Notes under the pieces: model-generated
What the model was told of the DNA's origin: nothing
What the model saw: the letters and a program-made list of their open reading frames with translations, nothing else
Databases searched by the model: none
From: Lineus longissimus
Lineage: Eukaryota; Nemertea; Pilidiophora; Heteronemertea; Lineidae
Reading direction: 5' to 3'
Length of the DNA stretch: 64,000 nucleotides
Assembly (NCBI RefSeq): GCF_910592395.1
Contig: NC_088318.1
Coordinates: forward strand, 15,376,349-15,440,348
Shown: positions 25,401-37,890 of the stretch, piece after piece
How positions within the stretch are numbered: the stretch's first letter is position 1
Layout of the letters: every line of letters begins with the position of its first letter
Translations under genes and position numbers: made by a program

Positions 25401-28400
25401 TGGACCTTCATTTCAATAAGGACATGAAATGTTAAAGTGCACATGCCTTTCAGAGCTGAATTGAGCCGGCAGGACAGCGAAATTGGAATTTGAATTTTCC
25501 CTAATTTTCTGATGCCCCAATACAATGACATCACTGGCAATGACATGGCATTATGTTATCAGGGGTTGCAAAGTTTTTACGATTAACGAGATGAGATACC
25601 GACGATTTCTCAGGTAAGCCATGCATACTAATGAAGTGAGATGAAAAATGACTAAACCTAATCTAGACAGCCTTGAATATCAAGTTGCAATTACTTTCAA
25701 ATAGCGGGTGTAATAGAGGGTGTAATTTAAAATCAGTAATAGTAATCAAATATGAATCTTTTCGTGGCAAATCCAAAATTTTCAAGGAGCTAGGGAAGTG
25801 TACCATTTTTGGGACTCACTGGTGGAAGTAAATAGAAATAATCTAAATACCACATAAGATTCACAACTCATGGACCAGTAATTGCCTTCGATGCATGACA
25901 AAAAAATCTCATCGGTCCGTAGAACTGGAATTGGCTGGGTTTGTTACTGACTGCCGGTGGCAGTGACCACTTAGTCTTGTTACAGGCACCTGTGATGCTA
26001 ATGTAAACGAGCAATTTATGTCATGTGTGATCAGGATCGCAGGAGGCAGAACCTTTACAAAAATTGCCTGAATGCGACATGCGTTAGGTTTTTCTTGATT
26101 GGTTGGCCAGCCCTTGCAAATATCGTTTAGCAATCTGTGAGCTAGTTTGAAAAGAGAAATTGCAAGGACATATTATTCATCTTTCTCAAGTTAATACCAG
26201 ACAGTCCAACAAGTAGTGGTGTCTTAGACCTACAGGCTAACTAATCTATATATGCCCTGAACTAAGGTAACAGACACATAAACATGGTGTTGATTGGTCT
26301 CAGATCAATAGGACATGATCGTTTTCACACGTCGCGATGCAATTTGTCTTTCCGCAGATGAAGAGGATGATGACCATCTGATCAACACCATGCTCATTCG
26401 TCATCAATGGAGACAGCTAACGAAGTGGTCATTGACCACATCATCAATCCACCGCTGTAAATCCAGAAAAAATTTGACCAAGATTTTGGAGAGTTGTCGA
26501 GTTGTATAACAGATGCTGTATTCTTGGTCCAGAGCGGTGAAGCATCAAAATGGATTTTTCAAAAATATTTTATTGATAATTTTATATAAAAGCAAACAGG
26601 ATAAGGATACACCTTTAGCTAATACTAAAATGATATCCACATTTTCCCAAAGATTTTTTAAAGAAGCTTCCCAGTCGATCTCAGCTATTTCTAACTGCTT
26701 CAGTCATCGAGAACTTGGTCAAATATGAGAGCTAAAAAAACATGTGCAAGAAAATATCAAAGAAGTTATTAAAATATCTTAAGGCACTGGTGGGAAAAAC
26801 AAACAGTGACTGCAAGCAATCACAAGAAAAAGTTATCGCTGGGACCGTGAGGAGGTCACTTTAAAAAAGATTCAATGATACAGAAATGAAACTGATCAAG
26901 GGTACCCTTCATGATATTTCAAGCAACACTGTGGCTTATCAGTTTTTGACCCATCTGTGTCGACCACACTACTCAATGGATGACATGTTTACAATCAGCG
27001 TGGTACAGGAAACTGTTGGAGTGAAATCGTTCGGTAATCATGGTATCAAAATGACATATTTCCATTAAGTGACTATGAATAAAGGCCACCTCTGAATACA
27101 TTTTTAAAGAAAAAAAATACACCAAGTTGCAAATTTCAAATCTGTGTACAAAAGTTAGAAGGTAAACAAAAATTTAAAAAGTAGAGTACAAATGTTTTGT
27201 CCAAATGGCATGTGAAGAACTGAACATGCCACCAGTTGCACCATATTAAATTTCATGAAATCGAATTTTGAAGGTTTACCATTTAATCGTTATCTCCACA
27301 AAAATATGGCTTGTCTGCAGCTTTGCCAGGATGAGCATGATTGGGTGTTTTTTCTTCATTTTTGATGGTGCGACAACCTCTCTTTCTGAATTTTTCACCC
27401 TGCTTAGCCTTCAAAATAATCCCATTGGCTTTTCAGCAACATTTGCCATCACAAGTCATAAAACTTTGCAAAAAAATGAAATGTATCAAAATCAATTTAG
27501 TTTTTCTTTTACATTTTACATTTAGAGACGACCAAGACAAGACTACAAAATATACTTCGCCTGAGGCCATTCATGAAACTTGCTGTTTTAATCCTGTTAA
27601 GGCGATCGATACACCACGACAAGTTCCCTAGAAATTGATTTTTCACCCGGAAGGAATTGCTAGAGAGAGGATCATTTAATCAAGAGTACCTAAAACCCCT
27701 CAGGGCATCTTCATGTCCAGAGTTAAGCTGGCAGTTGATGAAAACTGGATGCGACAATTTTCAGTTTTAAATTAAAGGCCAGCAGGGTAGACTCTGCCAA
27801 TGGCAACGCATGATCTACAGTGTAAAAAAAACTGAGGGTGAGTTTTATCTCTGTAACCAAGCAATCACACTACTTATGAAAACTGCAGTGACAAAATAAT
27901 TCTGAACTCTATCAGTCTGTCACATCCTTACAATGTCTGCAGTGTGAATTGAAGTCTGACTAATAATTAGGTGACAGTTGATCACCACTCTGAATATCAA
28001 TATCTGCCTCCTCGTTATCTCCTGGTAATTGACGGTAGTCAATGGAAACAGTGGCCATTTACTTCAAATGTGGGCACTTGAGCAGTGTTAGACGGCAAGC
28101 ATGACCTTCATCAAGTAACAGCTCAGCCATCATTAGCGACTCAGTCATCAGGCTATTTTCATCACATACATGTATACTGCATGTATAGGGATCACAAAGA
28201 CGGCATTCAGTAAAGACCCATTTTATTCTTAGATACAATCACAACCATCAGTGCCTCTGTCGGAAATTGAATAAAAAAACAAATAACAACAGTCAACACG
28301 TGAGATCGCTTATGAGGCGTCCTAATAAAAGGGATCAGATTGAATGGAGACAACTAATTTGGGACCAAAACTAGTGTCCTTAATAGAGAGGCTGCACTGC

Positions 28401-28756
28401 ACTACCATTGAATAAGTTAAAATGTCTTAATTTCCTGTACTCAAGTAAATACTAAATTATTTTCCTTCATCACTTAAGGGTTGATCATAAACCTGTCATA
28501 TTCCAATGTAGCCAAAGAATTCTGTTTTGGCTGTCATGACAGATGGTCTATACAAATCTGATTTATTAAACGTCAAAATGATAAACAAGACATCACAAAA
28601 CGCTGATAAATACTCAACTGATTATGTCCTCATCCATCAAGTAACAAGTGGTGTCAATAAAATATGAATGTTTTGACTGAATATTGCAAATATAACTTGG
28701 CCAGGTAGAAAAATATTGAGAATAATGATTGATTTTGATAATTCTCACTTGTAGGA
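22483..28756. other. Intergenic, no gene recognised
   Basis: About 6 kb of AT-rich DNA. I searched the minus strand specifically for DDX1 3' exons (MWSEA, FCRTK, DVAARGID and HRIGR coding words) and found none. Plus-strand open frames at 26315-26728 are short and unrecognised. A dispersed word ttaaagggagacgataggca lies at 23854-23873. Confidence 0.5.
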
Positions 28757-28875
28757 TATCAGGTGATGGTCAGGGCCCCAGGTTTATAAACTGACGGTCA
28801 TGGGTTCCACTACCGGCAGAATCCCAGCTGACTCATTCTCCTTGAGCAAGATACTTAACCCTGCAGTTGCCTGTC
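28757..28875 (+). mobile_element. tRNA-derived SINE-like fragment
   Basis: A box-B-like word (ggttccactacc, 28803-28814) is followed by cttgagcaagatacttaacc at 28841-28860. The second word resembles a motif widespread in tRNA-derived SINEs of aquatic animals. There is no intact tRNA fold, and no clear poly-A tail or target-site duplication was seen, so it is called a fragment. Confidence 0.45.
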
Positions 28876-29772
28876 GCAAAAAAATTTCCGCATTTGGCAC
28901 TTTCATAACCATTGACATGCGTACTTAAATTTGTAATAGGACGCCATTGATATTGCAATTGACATTCACAAAAGTTGCTGCTTTGGGAGAGTTCTCCTGC
29001 TTCAATTTTAGTAGACTTGGGATCAAATCAACAAGTTAGAGCAAAAAATTGTACAATTTGTTTGAGGTCAGACCCTTATATTGGACTACCTCCTACTTGA
29101 TTTTATAGAGGGTTTTTTGAAATGGCAAGACTTTTTAGCAGTTATGAAAAAAATTATTGTTTCTGATTGATCAGTAGTCGTAATTAAACCCCCATTGTGA
29201 GCCCCATTGTGAGCCCCATTGACAATGTAGGTATATGTCACTGGTGAAACTGACCAGGGTCAATTAGCTCAGTAATCACATAACTAGCTAGTAGTAGATA
29301 GTACTAGAACAATGGTTACATGCATATGGGCATTAGACCTGTGAGCTGCCCTGTACTGTGAGCTGCCCTGTACTGTGGGCATTTGGCCACAAGCAGTCGC
29401 AGAGGAAACAACCACCCAAAGAGAATGTGGTATGTTCAACTGAAGCAAGCTTGGTGCCAGACCAAGGTAGGCTCTTACAGATCTTATTTTTGTGGGGAGG
29501 CAATTGTAGAGTTAGTAATAGAGTTTTTAGAGTAAGGTGAAACAAAAGTTACTCCATTTTGCAAAACTGAAAAACACCAGATCTCACCCAAAATCCACAA
29601 AGTGGTAAAAGTATTACTCGGAGGACATTCACACCATTGGTCTGCATGACTCCCTGGTTTTCCCCGCAGACAAGCAATCTTTTTCTCACTCATAGAAACG
29701 ATAATCACTGGTCGTATTGACACATGTTACTATTCAGGGTTCAAATAAGCCAATTGCGGATGATGGTCCTAC

Positions 29773-32700
29773 CTGGGGTTAAGTTCCTTGCATCGATACG
29801 ATCCTTCTCATGGACGCCATCTGTCGTGACGTGGCGCTGCATACTCATCCAAGACATGTCCTTATTTGGGTCAATCATGCACACCTGAAGAAATAGGATT
29901 CACTTGAATGCCAGTCTAAGATGAGGCAAGTCGAAACATTTGAAATGATGGCATTTTTTTTCACTAAGTCTCTTCGGAAAACCATCTTATGACCTAAGGT
30001 TTCCATGTCTTTCTTACATCTAAGTGTGCTTTCTGTGGCATAAAACTAGCTTCATTTGGTTAGGAAGTTCCAAGCAAAGTCTTTAAAATAAACTTACACA
30101 ATGATGAACGGTTTCGGGGACACTGTCCTGGCCTTTCAGATCTATCCAAGTGGGAAAATACATAAGGCGTTCCTGAAATCATACAGATACATTCATAATA
30201 TACGGGAAAAGGACGAAGGTTACCATGCTCGACGACAAATTCAAGGACAGGTTAGGTTTCACATTTTACCATGCTATGGAAATACAAATTCCACCGGTAA
30301 AATCGACTCCAATACCATCCGTATAGAACAAAAATACTGGCAAAAAATGCAAAAGAACATACCGCCATTTTCTTGACATCAAAGTTGTGCAGTGTTGCAG
30401 AACATACAACCATCTGTAATCGCTTGCCATCATTTGTCACCTTGGGTATCTGTGCATGGATGCGGTTAATGAGGTCACCATTGCCTTGAGAGAGCAAGCC
30501 ATCCTGAAAATTGATCGAGAAAGACACATTCTCTTCAAAACTTATCCTGAACCTGCTTCCAGAAATTTGTATTTGTGTGGACATATTAAATTTTTTAAAT
30601 GCTGTTGCCGTAAGAAAGAACTCAATAACATCAAAGCTGCCAGCCATAAAATATCCCAAGTGGTAGAATCAACAAAACTTGCCAAAAATAGTAGTTTTGA
30701 AATACTTTTTCAGCAATCAACCTTGTATTGTAATTAGTATGTGATAAGCTGACCTTTTGCTATTTGCACCGATTGTCTAATGGATATCACGCCACACCAA
30801 TTGAATAACCTGGAAAGGGGATGATGAGGCAACTTACCGCTTCATCCAGCACAAAGAAGCGCACGTTGTTGAGGAGTAACTTTCCTGTCGACATGAGATC
30901 ATCCATGCGTCCTGGGGTGCCGCAGACAATCTCTACGCCATTCATCAGCCGATCGATCTGGTCTTTAGCGGGAATTCCCCCAATTAGCAACAACTCCTGA
31001 ATCAGAATGTCCTTAAGATGCTTTTTGAATTTCCTGACCTGGTTCAGAGTTTGCTCCGCCAACTCTCGCGATGGCTAAAATGGAAGTTATACTAAAAATA
31101 ATAAACACTGTAAACCACCAAATGTTTGTGGACATTGGAACACATACTGTAGTTGGCAAGTTTTCTTCTTTCAATTACATGGCTGACTAAATTCCACATT
31201 GCTTGAAAAATGTAGCCTTTAAGGTTAAATTTACTGAGTTGAGTGGTCGTAACTGTCAAATCAAGAAAAATGAAACAGTCACAAACATAACCCTTTTTAT
31301 GATTACGAAAAAATCTCGCTCTGAAGAAGGTAATTTCAAAGTTACTCACCTCAATGATGATGGCATATGGGGCATTTGGTGCCGGGCCTTTTGAAGCAGC
31401 AGGGCCTCCACCTGCAAACACAGCAAAGGTTTTAATGGCTGAACAACATTTTACACACATTCAACCAAAATCAGAGGGGGTGGCTTCAGCCTGGCGCTCT
31501 GGCCCTGCTTTGGCTTGGCAGATCCATGGCACCCCTGGTTCAGCATGGCAGCCCAACAGACTGCTTCTACAGAAGTAGTTGTAGCAGTTGTATATGGTGT
31601 AAAATTTGCGGAGCTCCTTGTCTTCATTCCAAAAAATTCTGATATTCCCTATCAAGTGACTTTTGTGACCAATCACATCTCCTCTGGCTGTGCTGTGCTG
31701 ACTTCTGAGGAAACAGCTCCCCAGGCATGTCCATTGAAGCACATCCCCCACCAACTCACCTCCATATTGAGACGATGTGACAAATTCTGTGGCAGCCTTG
31801 CCCAGAGCCTTGTATTCTCTCTGAGGGGGATACTTCAATGGACTGTCGCCAAAGTTGAACTTGATCTCAGCATTCTACAATGAGCGTTAAAATGGAAAAT
31901 GAATTTAAAAAAACAACAATTTTTTAATATCTGATAAATTTGAATGTAAAAGATCCTTGCCCTAACTGATTCAGCCACCCTGAAACCATCTCAGAGAGTA
32001 ATTTAGATCACCTACTGAGCATATCACCCAACCTTCAAACTCTAAAGTGGAAAGGAGAAAATGTATTTTAAAGGATTCTAATCCACATCATCTTGTTCAG
32101 GAATCAAGCACTCTCATCACTCACCTTGAGGCAGACTGAGGCGAAATAAGTGGAATTTCTTAGGTTTGCAGGGATGTCGTAGGCTTTACCAAAGTCAGTG
32201 CCTGGCAAGAAACAAGTCACATTAGAAATCATAGCTTCAACCAATGAATTGTTCAGGAGCTAGTCTCAACAAAATTCTATGTTGATCAACAAAAAATGAA
32301 AAATGGCCAGGGCCATTGTGCTCACCTCCTGTGAAGGGAAGATGGATGAAGCATTAGCATGGTTGGGGTACATTCGTACCAAGTTAGGGATCTGTAGCTA
32401 AAGCAGTGACAAAACGTGCCGTCATTGTAAAATGGCGGTGCCATAGGAAAACTTTGACCTTTGTGACCTTGAGAAGTAGGTCAAATCAAAAACCCACATT
32501 TATGAAATGTATCCTTGCTAGGAGTACCTACCATAAAAATGTTATGAAAATCAGACCACTATTAAACGAGCAATCAAACATTTAACTTTGGACATTAAAT
32601 TTGGCCCCCGGGTGGCCAAACTAAGAATTTTTCAAGATGCCCGCCTGGCACCCATATTGGCTATCACATTTGATAAAAAATCAAGGATTTAGTAGAGAGT

Positions 32701-33214
32701 ACATAGATATACATCCAGATCAAATTTGGTTGCAATCCGATCATTAGTTTCGGAGTAATAGTACTGTGTTTATTTTTCAAGATGGCTGCCTGGCGGCCAT
32801 ATTTGATGTCCGAACGGCCGAAATTTTAGGGGTGGAATAGAGAATCCCCAGATACATGTCCACACTGGTTTAAAACCTTCTAGCTAAAATAGATAGGAAA
32901 CATGCTACTGTTCAGTGAATCAGCAAACTTTGACCTCTGTGACCTTGAAAAGGAGGTCAAATCAAAAACCCGGAGGATATATGATGCACCTTTGCTAGAA
33001 GTACCTACCATATTTTTTTCAAAATTTCCCGACTACTATTAAGGGAGATATTGCATATTTTCATTTTTAACGTTTGGCCCCCTGGTGGCCAAACCATGAA
33101 ACGAATCGGACCGAAACTTGGTCTCCAAGGTGTCATTACATAAGGGTACATGTGTACTAAGTTTCAACTCAATAGCTCTAACAGTTACGAAACGTGCCCT
33201 GCTAACGGACGACG

Positions 33215-33279
<65 letters not shown>

Positions 33280-35699
33280 ACGACGGACGCCACGGTATGG
33301 GATAAGCTCACCTCTGCTAAGAGGTGAGCTAAAAATGGTGTTATCATTTATTCCTTCTTTCTGATATTGCTTCAACAAAGGTTGTGTTGTGTAAAAAGCA
33401 TCATATAAATGAGCCCAGCTCAATGAAAGGGTAATCCTGTTCATTACTCAATTTTAGTGTGGATAGATCCTTTAAATCCTGAAACAATTAGATGTCAATT
33501 GGTAAGCACTCTAGGCCAAAATCATGTAATACAGGTAACTTCTCACCGTTTTTGGACCACTTGATGGTGAAGCTGTCTAGGTCGAGATAGCATCCAATTG
33601 TGTCATTGATGCCATATGCCTGCAAAGAAGAATAAAAGCATTTCAAAAGATAATTCTAGGAAATGCCCCCCCCCTCCACCGCCATCCACAAACCAAATCA
33701 GCCAATGCAACCCAGTTTTTAGACTTACCTCGCCATAAGTGTCAAATTGTTTTCCGAATGATTTTTTTCCTGTGCCACCAAAACCAAATCCTTCCTTGTC
33801 AGTACCAAGATCTAGACGAGCCTTTGCAGTTGACCAACCAACACGACACAAGCCCTCATCAGTTACAGTTGCCTCATAGTAGTATTTGCCTGAAATTTAA
33901 CACAGATAGAATTAAACACTGAATATGAATTCAAAATAAATGTTTGACAGCTCATCCGCTCGCCATGATCCATATCCAAAATTAATTTCCAGTGCGTATA
34001 TTGCCTGGAGAGAATGTTAGATGTCTCCATAGCATTTACTTAGTAGGTGGAATCCTAAGATATATTCTACAGCTCCAGATGGACCTGCAGTTGATGTTTT
34101 GACCTTAAAGTTAAAATTATAACTCCTGTTTTTCTGATTTTCTGAATGAGGTAAGTCAATGCTGCATCTGTGGGTGAGGGTCAAGATGGTCACAAATTGT
34201 CAAATATTAATAGTAAGAATAATAATCTCACTGACCTCCTGCACTGACGCCCTTGTTTGATCTTGTGCCATGCCATCCTTGCTGATCACGACTCTGGCAC
34301 AGTCTCCCTTCAGGATCAATGGCTGAAAATTAAACAGTTTAATCATTTAATATTTGACCAAATAATACATCCAGGATTTCATAAGGATATCATGGCCTCA
34401 CGAAAAATTTGTGAAATACAGATTTTTTACTCACCCATAGCATCACCACGATCATACACATTCATTTTCCATTTCTTAGATGAAGATGCTGAAGAAAGAA
34501 AATAATCTCAAATTCACAGTTGGAAACATAAAATATCTGATGAATCTTTATACGTTGTCTGTTAACCTGCATACATGTATTAAGCTCAAAATATTTCTCA
34601 AATTCAAATTCTTGGGAAAGGAACCTACCTTTCGTAGTAACTTGAGTGCCCTTCCCTTCTTTCATATCCCTCATGGTTTCATAAACAATCTGCAGGATAG
34701 GCAGACAGAAGGCCTGAAAAGTACAATCCATAATTCAAGTAAAGATCTCAGTAATACATTCTCCACAATTATGATGTCTGAGATGAGACTCTGCTCGGAT
34801 TAAGTATGCTATACAAGTGACCAGTGTTATAGATATGTTCAATTTTCAAACAGCTAGGCCCTATAGAATAATACAACAGTAAAAAGGATTAGTTCTTGTG
34901 AGAGAGAAAGAAGTTGTATTTTTATTTCACAAACACTTGCCCCAGTTTTTCCACTCCCAGTCTCTGCTGCCTGAAAAAGAAGTTAAACATGAGCAGTGGT
35001 TTGGATTATTGATTAAAAGAAACTTATAATGTTGGAAACTTCAACTAAAATGTCAACTAATTAGCGATATTAGCCAACTCTGTGTTTCAAAAATAATCCG
35101 ATCTTTTCATTAAATGTTTCAAAATAAGCCGTTCTCAAAGCCTGAACCAACACAGTTCCTGCAGGCTGCAGATGTACCTTTTAGAAGCACTACTACCAAT
35201 ATCATTGGAATCCTTGTACATTCAGGCTTTTAAACATTCATCTAGTAGGCCCTATAGTAGAGGACTAATTGACGGATGAGGACAATTTTAGTCGACTTAA
35301 CTTACCATGAGTACATCTCCACCCCCCAGGATCATCGGGATAGCTTCAGCCTGGACATCAGTGGGCAGGCTGGAATTCAATGCAGATCGTGATAAATAGC
35401 AGTTTTATTATAACAATTGTCTTGGCTTTCCTTTTCGATAGTTAGAATGCTAGCCTAGCTTTTTTATTCTTCTTTACTGAAGCATGTTTCCTCAGAGCGG
35501 ACAGTGGGTCACGTGTATATAAGTGACCAATTATCAGCTCCTAGAAACATACCTTAGTCCTGATGGACTTGATGTCGTTGTTTTTTTCAAAGGGGAAGTT
35601 TGCAGAATCATTTCAAATGGAAAGACCTTAATCTTATGTTTCCTCACCTCCAATCCATATCTTCCACTGCCTGACCGATCTCGGGCATAACACCCATTT
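29773..35699 (-). CDS. DDX1: ATP-dependent RNA helicase DDX1, 3' part not found
   Basis: DEAD-box helicase with a SPRY domain inserted after motif I, the hallmark of DDX1 (RNA processing, tRNA-ligase and DNA-repair roles). Exons in transcript order: 35648-35699, 35306-35369, 34941-34970, 34629-34713, 34435-34488, 34236-34322, 33729-33889, 33547-33619, 32125-32201, 31760-31874, 31350-31411, 30838-31074, 30363-30503, 30098-30172, 29773-29884. They give 474 residues counted from the first Met in the first exon. Visible motifs are [10 protein letters not shown] (39-48), SPRY (~95-255, with LCRVGWS and [10 protein letters not shown]), PSRELAEQ (287-294), GTPGR, DEAD (motif II, split by an intron) and SAT (400-402). 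All junctions are in phase. Intron 3 is GC-AG. The final exon ends in phase 1 before the region equivalent to EMWSEA in relatives; motifs IV-VI are absent. The true start may lie in an upstream exon. Confidence 0.93.
32395..33203 (+). mobile_element. Dispersed element body in a DDX1 intron
   Basis: It lies in the intron between the exons at 32125-32201 and 33547-33619, antisense to DDX1. Two diverged copies of the ~300-bp unit seen at 1-907 start near 32440 and 32920. Each has the TGACCT/AGGTCA cluster, the words aaaacccg or aaaaccca and agtacctacca, then a ggcccc-type word. Between them is a different spacer with two versions of ttttcaagatg-c-gcctggc-cccatatt. No protein is encoded. Confidence 0.85.
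33204..33290 (+). repeat. (ACG)n microsatellite with GACGGAC flanks
   Basis: A run of gac/acg trinucleotides flanked on both sides by acggacgacgg words, directly after the element body. It produces meaningless poly-Arg, poly-Ser and similar frames on both strands. Confidence 0.95.
33305..33330 (+). repeat. Terminal hairpin of the dispersed element
   Basis: A perfect 10-bp inverted repeat (agctcacctc, loop tgctaa, gaggtgagct) is followed by aaaaatgg. Its place at the 3' end of the microsatellite and the shared ggtgagc(t/c)(a/c)aaaa ending at 33321-33334 and 992-1003 mark it as the element end. A hairpin near the 3' end is typical of Helitron/Helentron-related elements; that assignment is an inference. 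Confidence 0.6.
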
Positions 35700-35860
35700 C
35701 TGAAGAGATAGGAATAGATGACAGATGCAAGGGACATCCAACAATAGACCTGGTTATTTGGAACCGTAGTTGTTGTCATTCTTTTGTTTTGATTGTGTTT
35801 TTCTTTGCATCTTTCAGGATGACCAGACTGACTCGAACAGCGAGAAAAGGCATAGCTCAT

Positions 35861-37675
35861 GTCAATTCACCATGATGAGCATTTGGTCATGTCAGTAGCT
35901 TGATCAAGGGAGCCAGTAGGCCTACAGCATACAAATCATCTGAGAGGACAGAAGCCGAGGCGAGCAAAAGCATGCAGTCATGTAGGCCAATGGGTGTTCC
36001 AAAAAGCTGGATCACTTAAATGCTGGATTTACTAATTGTGTATGTTGGGATAACTATCACACTCACAGAAACACTCCTGTGGAGGCACTGGCAGCATAAA
36101 ATCAATAAAGTAACCTCAAAAGCAAACTCAACACACACACAACAGGCCTCATAATCTTCAACATGTTGCCATGGTTGAGGGAGAGAACTTAAAATGGAAA
36201 AAGAGGAACTAAGATTTCAGTATTTTTGGCACAACATTTATTTCGTGATTCGGTTATTATTCAATAAATTGTATTATACTTTGAGTTAGTGTTGTTGGTC
36301 TATTGGACGAGATATAGATCGAACCATGGCTCCCACGTTTTGCTCATTTCTTTTTTTGACTCAGTGACTAGTTCTGGCCCTTTAAATTAATCCACGTGGA
36401 ATCATGAATAAAACGCGGGAAAGGCGTCTCAGATCTTGATTACCCATTCCGACACATGGTGGCAGCACTGGTAGATCGGAAAATGAATAAAAAAGAACAT
36501 TCAAGTAGATTTTTGACAGAAACAGTAAGACTTCTTTAAGTCAAAATACACTTGTTCGGAAGTAAATCATGTAACGAGCCTATTAAGTAACTAACGCGTA
36601 CAATTTGATATCAGAGTTTACCGTATCAAGCAGATAAATGAAACTAATTTTGGCCAAAATGCGACACATGGGCGCAGCCATCTTGGGTTTTTACCAGCGC
36701 CAAGAGCCGACAACTGAAATAAATTACATATCTCAATGAGTAAGGCGCATTTCTGGATGGGCCTGGGGTAACATTGAGATATGTTGTATCTGAAAGGTAT
36801 CGACAACACCTTTTCAAATGGCAACCCGTATTTTCTGTTACAAATCCTTATTTTTACGACTTGCCTTCAAAAGCGGTCATCTCGATAATTCCGTCTTACA
36901 ACACCAGATGTCGTGGAATATCGGAATATCATTAGGAAAACACCATGCCTATTCCTTGTAGCTACCTACCACTAATAGATTTTAAGCCATTTTTCTTTGG
37001 ACATCAACTGCCATAACTTTTTCCCAATATCTCACTCGAACCTAATATTCGCAGGGTAGAAACACCTCACCCAGGGCATGAATCCATTAGAATTTTGACA
37101 GGTCATGACCATGATAATTTCAGGGTTTGGGGTGTCTAAAGTTTTTGGGGTCGTTTTTGTCTTAATTTCACGCGTCCAACACGTTTCACGAGGCTCAAAG
37201 TTCATCAGAATGTTCACTAGAAACAACTTTAATTCATGATATCAGAGAAACTACATTCCGATTGCACAGATAGCACCCCTACTGGACAGTGAGACCACAG
37301 CATTGATTTCTTAAAGCACTACTTTCCTACGCTGATTGGTCAATTAGTGATGTGGAGCTACGTGCGGGCCATGCCAGCCACGTGGTAGGCTACTTCTCCT
37401 GTATGGATACCACGAGCGGAACACAAGAGCTCTCGTGGCTGATCGTATTCATACTGAAGAACACCCTGTCGCTAGTGCTGGAAGGTTCAGAATCATTTGG
37501 GACGAATGCGGCGTATCCATACAGGAGAATTTGAAGCAAACTTATTGTAGGCCTATCCATACAGGAGCAATATCATGCGCTGGAAGCATCCTGAACACCC
37601 ATTGAATATTCAGGCCGCTCTCTGGGACAAACGTCTGTGCTGCTCCCCTATGTCTTGTTGGCCTATCTCCCTATA
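35861..37675. other. Probable 5' flank of DDX1, no coding exon assigned
   Basis: No recognisable coding sequence. The minus strand has an aagatggc word at 36677-36684, a YY1-like core often found at housekeeping starts, so transcription of DDX1 may begin near 36.7 kb with a non-coding or short first exon. This is an inference. I found no exon with a strong phase-1 donor to join the 35648-35699 exon. Confidence 0.3.
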
Positions 37676-37890
37676 GAGACCATGACACAACCAATCTGAT
37701 GACAGTAGCTGCTACAATGTCCATGATCTGAATAGTGCGGGTTACCAGCCGGCTTCACTCGTCCTGGACACTGTCACAACCAAGCTGGTGACAGTAGCTG
37801 CTACAATGTCCATGATCTGAATAGTAGTTACCAGCCGGCTTTACTCGTCCTGGACACTGTCACAACCAAGCTGGTGACAGTAGCTTTTAC
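37676..37890 (+). repeat. ~88-bp tandem repeat, about 2.4 units
   Basis: The word gacagtagct recurs at 37701, 37790 and 37876 (intervals 89 and 86 bp). Units include ctacaatgtccatgatctga, then ttaccagccggct, then ctcgtcctggacactgtcac. Copies are over 90% alike by eye. Confidence 0.85.

Noticed and set aside
26315-26728. Two adjacent plus-strand frames that might be a degraded gene
   Set aside because: Separated by a stop, no recognisable motif, and the frame decays at once on both sides.
30252-30659. 135-residue minus-strand frame as a single DDX1 exon
   Set aside because: Only the 30363-30503 part matches DDX1 and it is bounded by clear splice sites; the rest is intron read-through.
33039-33444. 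Overlapping poly-Arg and poly-Ser open frames on both strands
   Set aside because: They are translations of the (ACG)n microsatellite at the end of the dispersed element; no start context, splice signal or family supports them.
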